Positions 11,701 through 22,800 of a DNA stretch of 64,000 nucleotides are shown piece by piece. The translations under genes were made by a program, and so were the position numbers. The notes below the pieces were generated by a model. That model saw only the letters and a list, made by a program, of their open reading frames with translations. It was not told the DNA's origin and did not search any database. The stretch is from Mesocentrotus franciscanus (Eukaryota; Echinodermata; Echinoidea; Camarodonta; Strongylocentrotidae), in the NCBI GenBank assembly GCA_037976565.1, contig CP137675.1, positions 32,563,820 to 32,627,819 of the forward strand, written 5' to 3'. The stretch's first letter is position 1, and every line of letters begins with the position of its first letter.

Positions 11701-12757
11701 GGACCTCGTCTTCCAGGTGGCCCCTCATCGTCATCGTCCATATCGTGTGGTTGTTCACTGTGAAAGCTACCAGGGTGGGAGGGGAAGAATCCATGAAAAG
11801 GGGTCTGATCACCTTCTTCATCAGAGGGATTGTCCCTGTAGGGAAGGATTAATGATATAAAGTAATAACATTATATTATCTGAAATAATTTCGAACAAAT
11901 CAATCATTCCATGATGACATATACACAAGAGATGAATCAAAATAAAAATCACTAAATTATTATTAAAATGGACAGATTTGCACTTACACGATTGTCTTTT
12001 TAATCATTATAAACATATTTTCTGCACACATAGCTGCACTACTGTCTTGGCTGTGTATTAAAATCTGTGCAATTGATTCTCAACATTTCAAAAACCGCTG
12101 TACAAAACTCAACTGATTTCACTCAAAATCGGTACTTTAGTGACGATTGATGACACCTAAATTACATGTAGCAGTAAAATACAATTTTTTCAACTTACCG
12201 ATGTTAGAAAGAATATTTTAAAAATTCAAGTTGTAAGTCTACTGTCAACTTTGCCAATCAGCCACATCGGCATGATTGTGTGCATTTGTGTATTATAAGT
12301 GTATTGACTATTCAATCATGTGTGCAAATGCTGCCTAATAATATAACACGTAATGCAGCGCTAGAGGTCAATACGCATTAACATTGACTCTCTTAGACCG
12401 AAAATTTCTGTCTCTTTCGTTCGTTATCTTCTGATTTGGGTAGGGTCGGCTCCTCTCTTTAGAGACAGAAGCCGACCATAGGCGCTCCTGTGCAAACTCG
12501 GTGTTCCAGATCTGGACACCAAATTCCAGCCAAACTTATTTGCGCCAGCATAATAATCCACGTATGGGACTGATCTACGAGTACGAATAGCCTACCAAAT
12601 ATGTGTATTAAAAAGACATTTTGTAGAGTAGATACAGTTATTTGACAATGTAACCTCATACTAGAACTGCATAATTCTTTATTTCTCACCTTTCAACTCC
12701 ACGACGAAATCCCGACCTTCCAAAAAATGAGTCGAAAATATCATCAAATCTCGACAT
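8791..12757 (-). CDS. HAX1: HAX1-like protein (HCLS1-associated protein X-1)
   Basis: Six coding exons, minus strand: 12757-12690, 11835-11591, 11068-10923, 10390-10303, 9673-9537, 9129-8791. All introns are GT/AG; the sum is 1023 nt, giving 340 residues with no frameshift. HAX1 is an anti-apoptotic, mitochondria- and cytoskeleton-associated adaptor, about 279 residues in mammals. Visible hallmarks: the N-terminus MSRFDDIFDSFFG; an acidic segment followed by a Gly/Pro-rich one (residues ~55-75); FSFDNEMNDFFTLFDDMF (~77-94); RDEMLKEPDS in exon 3; SISIQTIRRPDG at the end of exon 5, continuing in exon 6 with a TRRTERDGQGN..TTTV block; and the C-terminus KKFFGSWFKH, equivalent to the mammalian LGRWF-type end. 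The C-terminal part of exon 6 carries a ~27-residue tandem duplication that lengthens the protein. The gene lies head-to-head with RASA1. The family call is secure; the start is the only ATG fitting the conserved N-terminus. Confidence 0.92.
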
Positions 12758-13339
12758 CTTCACTGAACCGAACCTACCTACCGTCAACGTAATTTCATTA
12801 CGCAATATAAAGGTGGTGTTACATTATGCAAAATCTAAAAGGAAAAAAATAAACTGGTTTCGCGTAGGATATAAAACAACAATTTTGACAAGAAATATAT
12901 TTTTAGGCCAAAATAATCTTAAGGATGATTAAATAAAAGATCATCATCAATGCATCAACAATCCTTCCCGTCACGTCTTTTTGTACGCTCTGTATGTATC
13001 TTACTATAATGATGTTCACTATACCCGGTTACCCCTGCAGTATGCACATCGTGTGCTCTCGCTCTCCTCTCTTCTCTCCACCTCTCCTCTCTTTTTCTTT
13101 ACTCTTCACATATGCAGCAACATTTTCTATTCTTGCATTTCTCTCTTTCCTTGATATATTTTCTGTTGTCTAATATTTTTTGAATTATTATACATTTATG
13201 TCTTATCTGTCTTATTTGTATACAAATTTTCAAATTACGGATTTATAATTGTATTATTATTCTGCCACCTTTTGGTAATCTATGTACTGTATATATATTT
13301 TTTTTCAAGTCAATATATTTACATGTTACAAAAATTACG

Positions 13340-13592
13340 TTTGTCATTATTTTGAGGGATCCACATTTTACAAGCTCTGCTTTTCAGTGGATCCCTCCAT
13401 TTCCACAGGTTTATCTTAAAAAACTTTTTAAAAACTATTATACTGGATATTTATGTATACTTTCTATTTTATAACCTTAAACCATCTAAAATGCATTATA
13501 TTGATTGAATATTGAATTGTATATCTGATTTCTTGTCAAAATCACTGTTCTGTTGGAAATGAAAAATAAAACTGAAACTGAAACTGAATGGT
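13340..13592 (+). mobile_element. Probable 3' end of a non-LTR retrotransposon
   Basis: The sequence ends AATAAAACTGAAACTGAAAC, that is a poly(A)-type signal followed by short ACTGAA repeats, as in CR1/L2-like LINE tails. Upstream is a stem-loop whose arms are GAGGGATCCAC and GTGGATCCCTC (13353-13397). A similar layout (stem-loop, AATAAA, short repeat) is seen at 43150-43240. No coding sequence is recognised; the left boundary is unknown. Confidence 0.4.
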
Positions 13593-14652
13593 AGTCGAAA
13601 CCAGTGACGACCCTGGGTCGGAGTGTGTGTGTGGGTGTGTGGGTGTGTGGGAGGGCAAGCATTCGAGCCAATGGTGATCAATATGTCAGCAAGAAATATC
13701 ATCTTCTGGGCCCTCATTTGCCTAAAGGCCTATGAGGGTAGGATGACGACTCTTCTCAATTCATTTTTTTAATATGATATAATTTTTTACAGTAACTATT
13801 GTACTGACAATGGTAACAGCGGTATTCAACACAATGAATTTATAATTATTTGCGAGAGAGTTTAGCAAGTGAGAAAAAATTTGGGGCCATATATTTCCTT
13901 TTGAATAACAGTTTATGGACAGATGCATCAATACTAAATCCAATTTCATTTCATAACGCCAAATCCCTTTGTCGTGCTTTTTTACTGTCTTGCTTGCAAG
14001 GTCGCATGAAGACCGACCTGTTTTTTTTTTTATATATAATTTTTTTTACCTTGAAATAATTTCCTCACTTCACTACAAAGTCATTCTTTATTATAATTTT
14101 TTTTGACTCAAAATCTTTAAAAATTAAAAAAATTAAAAAATTTAAAAAAAATTGTCAGGGGAAGCACTGCCCCTTGCCCCTTTCATATCGCTAGTGGTCG
14201 CAACTTATTACTGGTTGAGTACATGCAAATTTATAGACTCAGCTTCGGAGAGAAGGAAAGGAGATCGGAGGGGGCAAGAAAGAGAAGGTGATCAATCGAA
14301 GTGGGAAGAGAGGGGAGAGCATGTGAGGATTGTAACTCCATAAACGTTAAACAAAATTAACTTGAGAGAGAGAGAGAGAGAGAGAGGGGGTGAATAAAAA
14401 AAAAGATGATTGCAAATGAGTTGCAGCAAAACACATTTGAAAACTCAACGCCTCCGGATGAAGGGAAATTGTTAGCATAATATATTTATTTTAAAGAAGT
14501 GACTCTTTGTCCCTTTTTATATTAAATACACTTCATACAAAATAATGCAGTCCCATAATATGATTATACGGGGTAATTACGTTTTGAGTTTACTTACTCA
14601 ACTTCAATACTCAAATGCGAGAGTCGCTGATAAAAGTCCATTATAATCCTAA

Positions 14653-14869
14653 GGAGACGCAGTGGCTCAGTGATAGAGCATTGGTTTCGTAACTGGGTTT
14701 GAAACCAGGTCGATGCGCTAGTGTCCTGAGGCTATGGTAAGGCATTAATCCTCATTACCAAGTCCCTCGGAGAGGATTTAAAATCCGTCGGTCCCCTGGT
14801 TGCTTACACATACAAGCAAACACATGCTTTCTTAGCAGAGTCAGGTGAAACAAACAAACAAACAAACAA
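14653..14869 (+). mobile_element. tRNA-derived SINE
   Basis: The head has a polymerase III A box (TGGCTCAGTGATAGAGC) and a B-box-like GGTTTGAAACC 39 nt further on. A non-tRNA body and an ACAAACAAACAA tail follow. The tRNA-like head does not fold into an intact cloverleaf and has no conserved tRNA 3' end, so it is not called as a tRNA gene. Confidence 0.65.
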
Positions 14870-15339
14870 CCATAAATGTGGAAACTAAATACAAATGTAA
14901 TTCACCTATTTGATCTCCCGCCACATTTATGGTAAACTTTATATTATATAACATTTTGTACGACTTCGGAATATCAATATTGAATCAAATTACAAATTAT
15001 GATATCCAATAATTTATTCGGGTTATTAAGGGTGGGTCACAGATACCATTACAGGATCTTCTTGTGCGCGCCTTTATCTAAGGGAAATTCCCTGCGAAAG
15101 GGCCAGAGAATATTGCCAATCATAGAAAATGAAAATAAACAAAAACATTGTATATTTTTATACAAAAGAATCATTTCTTTTGTGCGTATAATATTTTTTT
15201 TAATATTTTAATATAAATTTATTTGAAAAATAAATTGTCATTATTTTTTTACATGTGCAAAATCACAGAAAAGTGCTCTGCAAATTGGCACAACAACAAA
15301 GCTAAACTTGGAAGGCGGGGCTCTTGCGAATGATGGCTA

Positions 15340-16823
15340 ATGTCGGAAACGCTGGTGGAGAGAGAGTGCGAGAGAATGTCATCAGCACACGATAATACAC
15401 AATCCACAGAGACTTTACTGGTCAGAGAGCGGCTTTTAGGAACATCAGCCGACATGCAGAACTCTGAGGAATTTCAAGATTTGCCAGTTCATGATGATTT
15501 CGATCCATTTGAATCGTACACGGAATTGCCTGAAGAAACTGTAGATGCAAACCTGACGGCTCCCCCTGAAAATGAGTAAGTAGATAACGCGTGGGAGGAG
15601 AAAATATCAGTGCTGTTTTGATATTGTTGCCCCGATTGTCCCATGCCATTCATCACTGCCCTGCGCACAAAGGAATGAACTTTCATTCTGTGCACACTCC
15701 CGCATATGATTTACATGAAATTCAATTCACTTTTTCTGTGTTGATCGTTCATTCTTTCATTCTTGTGTCTTAGTATAATTAATACCCACATGGCTCGTAT
15801 TGTAATCATCCGTTGCATTTGTAATTATCTGTATTTGATAAAGTATTTAATACTACCTTTAGTTTGGTTAATTAGGTTAGTTAATTTTAATCTGAAATTC
15901 TGGATATGAATTAATCAATTATGTGACTCGGTCTGAGTCTGAGGATATTATATGACTCTGAGAGTGAGAATGAAACAAAATTAATTCAATTCTGAAAAAG
16001 TAGTCGCAGTTAAACATATAAATACAAAAAATATATTGAGAACAACAGACCCAGGAAGTTGGGCTCGTTCGCTAGAAATGTTCATGTCTATTAAAGTAAA
16101 AAAGATAACACTCAGGAAAGTTGGTAAACAAACAAAATACAGATGCAAACATCTTAGATTCAATGACGCTGAGAGAGAGATAATACTTTTGTAAGAGTAG
16201 ACCTCTACATCAAATTAAATAGGAAATTATCAAAGATAATTCATCACTTCATTATAAAGTCATGTAGGTTGTGGTAGTGCCCTAGCTCTCCTTTAAAAAT
16301 GTTCCACTACCAGTGAACGGGAACATAGGAAATGTGGTAAATGTACCTGCAACATTTTAGGTCCACCAGTAAAAGTATGTGTAAGTAATTAAGAACCTAC
16401 ATGTATATATATGTACATATACATGTACATGTATACCGAAGTAAAGTCTAAATTAATTTAAAACCTGGACCTACTGACTAGCTACTGTGTATTATTGAAA
16501 TAACCAGACACGTTTGTACATACTGTACATTGTATAGATCTAGTTATCTACTACATTGTATATCATATGTATACAAAGTGCATGTATATATTATACTCAA
16601 CTACTACTACCGGTATTAAATTGTATATTAGAAACACCCATTTGAAGATGTATATTAGAATGGATGCTGACATTTTCAGCTCTCAGGAATCAGACTTGGA
16701 ATTAAATGGCTTATCAATTATCAAGCAATAATTAGGCCTATAATCTCTGCATTTACAGCTTCTGTCTTGTTGCCAGTGATTAATTCATGGAAACTGAAAA
16801 GAAGAATGCAAAATTATGATTGT

Positions 16824-16860
<37 letters not shown>

Positions 16861-19800
16861 CGTAGTAGTAGTAGTAGTAGTACATGTATCATAATTTATA
16901 ATAATACATGTTGTTATCATTATTTTTTTATTATTATCATTATTGTGATATGGGTTTTTTGTTTAGTTATTGTAGTTATTTAAGTTTTATTTATTTTTTA
17001 CAAATTCATTTTTTGTCAGGTCATTTCAAATGTTTATAAGCAGGACTTACCAGTTTGATAATATTTACATATTATTCTACATGTACATGTTTGACACATT
17101 GAAAAAATACACTGGGGCTCAGGGCGAATTCGCCCCCGAAATGCCCAAAAGAGCCCCCGAAAATCAGAAAAGAGCCCCTGTAAATTTGCATAAAGTTCAA
17201 TGCAAAACAAATTTTAGAGTGTTATTTTTATGCAGGCAAGCTTGAAAAGTAGCCCCCGAAAAATAAATATTAATTTTTTCCCTGGTTTGACATGTATTTT
17301 ATGATGACCTGGATATATAGGCAGCTAGACAGTTTTGTTTACTCATGAAATCAAAGTGTCCCAGGAATATTGGGAGATAAGTGGAGAGAAAAACTCAAGT
17401 GCTGAATTCTGTTTTCTTTGTGATATGATGTAGGTTTACTCCCAAGGAAATGATGATTTGGAAAGCTGATGTACATTGCAATTATCATGATGTACATTAC
17501 TGGCTGTATTTCTTTTTAAAATACAATACAGTACCGTAAGATTATTTGCCAAGTAATGAAATGTATAATTTTTTTTGTTCACTGTTTGTTTGTTTTTTAT
17601 TTCCTGGGGGCTTTTTTTTCTTTTCAAGAGTTACATGTATCAAGTTAACATGTATGTATTATTTATACTCCTGTGGAAATGGTATCAGTAGTGATAGGAT
17701 AGGAAGAGGAGGGATTTTTTTTCAAGAGGGAAAGATTTCAAGTTTAAGATGTAGCAAACTGTTTCTTGAAATCAGAGATTTTTTTATGTTGGTATGGTTT
17801 TAATGTATCTTTTAAATTGTCATTGTGTTTTTTTAATTCAAATTTATTTATTATTACATATATTATTTTTTTTTTGGGGGGGGGGGGTTGTTGTTGTCGT
17901 TTTAGTATTCTGTATTGCAAAAAGATGATGTTCATCAATGTTTGATAATGAATTGAAGTTTAATCTTTACCAAAATTTTATGGGCTTTACATTACTACAG
18001 TATAATGGTGTTTTTTCAGAGTTGAAGTTACAAGTTGATTGAATAGGAATTAGGAAATTTACCACCAAGCATTTATCACTGAAGCATGTGCCATAAAACG
18101 GACAAATAAATAAGTGCTCTGTCATCAATATTTATTTTCTAGGTGGTATCATGGATGTTTGGATCGACAGTCGGCTGAGTTGCGACTCCATTCTGCTGAC
18201 AAACCTGGGAGCTATCTAGTCAGAGAGAGTGAGCGTAAACCAGGTTCCTATGTGTTATCCTACCTAGGACAAAGAGGAATTAACCACTTCAGGTAATCAT
18301 TAATCCTTCATTTCTACATTTCTATGTACATGCAATTACATAGTCGAGTGTGTCCAGCCATTTAGGGGGCACTTGAACTGTGGGGGGGGGGGGCACATTG
18401 ATTTTACTCCATAAATGAAAGGCGGTAATTAACAACTGATTGGAGATAGACTGTGGGGAGCATTTTGATGAAACTGTCTTATAATAAACTAATAAAGTCC
18501 AACTTCTTGGATATCCCATTGAAACATACATGTGTTAAAGAATTAACGCACATTTTTATGGGACGTCTACGAACATAGACTTATGACGGTTTTAGAGAAA
18601 CTGGCTACGGTAAGGAATCCTGTCATCTTCTTTTCATCTCAGGCAGTTTCTCCCTTTCCCTTTCCGTTTCTCTGTTTTCATTCTCCTTTTCTTCAGCCAT
18701 TTTATGCCGCATTTCGAGCTACATGTACATGGCATACATGTATGCCCAAATGGAGAATTCACCATGTACATGTTCATTAATGATGAAGATACATGTATGA
18801 CTGTTGTTCCCAGCAAAAAAACTAACAATGATCGATTGATTTTTTTTACATTTTCAGAATCACTGCTGTATGTGGAGATTTCTACGTGGGTGGTCGTCAA
18901 TTTCAAACTCTACCTGAATTGATCGGGTACTACACTCACATATCAAACATCCTCAAAAATGAGAGATTACAATACCCCGCACCTCCGCCAGAGGTAAGTA
19001 AATAAATACTGATTAATTGAGTGAGTGAATCTGATTTCACATTTTAAAAATATATCAGTCTCAGACATACTGTACATGACCACGAAGAAAAAACAGATGA
19101 TGATTGCAATTTAAAGCGGTTACTCAGTTTGTTTATAATACTTTTAACAATTAGGTCCATCCCAATTAATTTCAAGTTCATTTCTTTTCATTTAGTTTAT
19201 TTTGAATTCAGTAATGATGTACCCCAACAAAATCAAATGTGACAGTATTCATTTAGCTGTCTCAAAGAGGCACATGTCTGTAAATTATGCTTCATAAATT
19301 CATTTGAATTCATTCAAATCTAAAATACAATAAATTTTCTTTCAATTTTAGACTCTACATATCATTTAAAGAAGGAAAGATATCATACTTGGTCTGCATT
19401 CTATCTGAATTTCAACACAAGTTTCAAATTAATTTGAATTAAATACTCACCTAAAGATATCTGATAATGCTGTAGACTTCATAAAAGATGAAAACTATAA
19501 TCAGAATTAAATAGATTCATCTCATATTAAATTGGAATCATTCTGTGCTCATGACTTTTTGCGTTTTTAAATTTATTTGACAGCCTGTGGATGATAAAAA
19601 GAAAGTCGTTGCAACTCTTCCATACAATAAGGTCCCAGATACTGATGAACTAAGGTAAGAACATATAAGAACATTTGTTTAAAAACTCATCTACGGTACT
19701 TATTTGTTAAATTCTTTAAATATATGATGTATAGATGTAAACCTATTACCTACCTGTAGACGGTCAAACATTTTAAATCAAATGCTGATGTAGAGTGTGT

Positions 19801-22800
19801 AATGGTTATTGCACTGCAGTATGACTGAATTTGATGTTGAGAAAAATATGGAAATATTTTAAACATTTGATAAGTATATGATTCTAATACTGTAATATGT
19901 AAGACCAGAAATTTTCATGATATGAAACTCATGAATTGGTAATGAGAACCATTCTTATAGCAAGGAAGATTTAGTGCAGTGATGTGTTCATTTTCACAAA
20001 TTTGTTTGCCAAATTGAAGTGGACCACATGCAACATTCACAAGTTTTACAGTACTAGTAGTCCCTGTAAGCAGCCAATACTGAATGCTATATTGCCGTGA
20101 TTGATACAAGAGTATGAGATGAAATGAAAATTTGAGGGATTAGATGATCGATTTTTGCGTACCGGTATACCGGTAGCCTCTTGTATGCTCTGATTTTGTG
20201 CTTATTAAAGTTACGGCATGTGGAAATGTCATGATTGCATTGTATTGTACCGGTAGCCTCTTGTATGCTCTGATTTTGTGCTTATTAAAGTTACGGCATG
20301 TGGAAATGTAATGATTGCATTGTATTGTATTGTACATGTATGTGTACTTTGAATACCGGTAGTAGAAACATTGAATATTGTTTGTTTCAAAATATAATTC
20401 CTGTTCAGTTTAATAGTCTATGACTTAAATTGTGGGAAAATTGGTCTTAAAATGCATTTACAAGTGAGGAAAATGTATATACAGTACATTGACTGATTGA
20501 CATTTATCATTTTAAAAGTTTTTAATTTCTCTTCTTTTGCAAGACATTATTCTTCATTGAGTTTTCAAAAATTCTCTTCTTTTTAAAAGTTTTTCTTCAC
20601 ATGGTATAAATGAGCAAAATTTTGCTGTTGAGAACTAGCTGTCCTTTGAAACCTCCCCACATGTATATGTGTGCTGTATACATTTATACATGTTGGGATT
20701 GTTGGAATGCATTTTCACCCCCAAAAAAAAAAGGAAGAAAAAAAGAAATGAATATAAATTAAGCCAAAATACAGCTTCAGAAATTATATGTAACTGAATT
20801 GGTATTAATATGCATGTAATTTTGTACTATGAAAGAAAATACAATGAATTCAATTTTGGATGATCATTAATTTCTGCAACCCCATCTAGTACAAGTACAT
20901 GTACATTGTTTCGAACTTGTGCTCAAACACAGAAATACACATACATGCACATATGGGACTAGAATATGCAGAAGAAAAGCTATGTGATATATTCTAAGTA
21001 ATAGATGCAATCCTGCTTTTTTTTAATTTCAACTATGATTGTTATACTGTACAGTAGGTTACATAACAGGAATACATGTAGTAGTACTAGGGTCTAGGGA
21101 ACAGGAAAGACATGATAAAGAAATACACGATCATGGTTCAGTTTATCCCCACCAGCAATGTTTCAACTATGTACATGTATGTATTCCCATCATCAATCTT
21201 ACTTGCTTGTACATGTAAATATGCAAGCTTACTGCAGGTCTACGTCAAAGATAATTAGTTTATTACTTAGCCCAGTATTAGAACCTGGTGTCTTATGAAG
21301 CTAGTCACAATTATCCATAGAATTACAAAAATGTATACATGTATATCATTTCCAAATGTTGAATACAAATAATTAAAAAAATAATTAAAAATTCCTTTCT
21401 AATAATAATAATAATAATAATAACAACGTTTCTTATAAAGCGCTTACCACTGAAGTCTCTAAGCACTATAACAAACAAAATAGACTGATAAACAATTACA
21501 TATTAAACAAAACAAAAAAGTGCAAATATACCTACAAATTACAATACATATGAAATACACATCAATGTGAACAGAGTAAGTTAATCATTAAAAGCAATTT
21601 TGAATAAATGTGTCTTAAGAGAAGTTTTGAATTGTAACCCATTCTTTCACAATTCTTGTAAATTACATGTACATACCGGTAAGTTGGATTATTCATTTTC
21701 TGTAATATCTACATTTACAGTACATGTAAATGTTCCACTTAGCCTACATGTAGCATTTTGTAAAATTAATCATAGTTTTAGCTGTACATGTACATGTAGG
21801 AGAAATTGTGACAGTTCAACAAATCCGTGTTTCCAACTAACCTCGGCCTGCTCTCCCCTTGCTTCTTAGAAACCCCTACGTTACTTGTGTCTGAGTCATG
21901 CTGCAATGATGTAAACTCCAGTTACATGCAGAATGCATATATGCAAGCATATGTAGGCTATGTCCTTTTTGTCATGTCTCGTTATTAAATAATATTATTT
22001 GCAGGTGGAATCAAAATGATAAAATGTGCGGATATGAACTTGTCACTTTAGCAATCATTACTGTTTGTAAAATTTCTGCATATTTGTTTAGAATTTTTTT
22101 AATTTTAAATAGTCCAATTTTCTTCTAATGAACTATCCTTATAGTTGCCCTCAATGATCAGCTTGAAGATCCTACTTCAATAACATAATAAATTTGTAAT
22201 TTGAATTTATTCTGAAAAAAAAAATTATCATTTATCAAAAATTATATGTCCAATAGCTTTTCAGGTTTCACAATAAAAAAAAAAAAGGTAAATAAGTATA
22301 TAAATTTGTAAGACAAGGGTTGTTTGTTTTATTATCCCATTCAGTAATTTTATTCATTTTAAAACCCATTCACAAAAATCGTACTTTACAATGCCTTTAT
22401 AAAAATTGAAAAACATTATTTTCATTTGTTAAATCGCCTTAAGTCCCCCCTCCTCCCCCTCGTCTCTATTTTTTCCATCACACACACGAAAACAATCTAA
22501 TCATACAGAACTAATAGGAGCTTGGTTGTTTTCTACGCAGAAACATAATTTTTGTTCATGCCCCACATGAAACTGTAATTTGTATGTTGAGGCAGGGCCA
22601 TGATAAACAATATACATGTAAGTTCATGATCACGTACATGTACATGTAGGTAGATGATTTTAATATGTGTAGGTTTGAATCTATCTTTCCTGTTTAAGTC
22701 CCAGGTCTGTATTATTTTCTGACATTAATACAGTTGTAATGGAGAGATATAACGCCCACCTTCCCCTCCCACGCACATGGGAATAGGGAAAACAAATACA

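Larger units (their letters stand above)
12758..15339. promoter_or_regulatory. Divergent intergenic region, HAX1 and RASA1 promoters expected
   Basis: This 2.6 kb separates the start codons of two divergently transcribed genes and must hold both 5' untranslated regions and promoters. No TATA box or initiator could be assigned with confidence. It contains a LINE-type tail near 13340-13592, a GT-rich microsatellite (13619-13652), poly-T and A-rich runs, a GA dinucleotide run (14364-14386) and a tRNA-derived SINE (14653-14869). Confidence 0.5.

Noticed and set aside
13486..13717. Thr/His/Pro-rich frames near a GT microsatellite
   Set aside because: Caused by the GTGTGGGTGTG run; no coding support.
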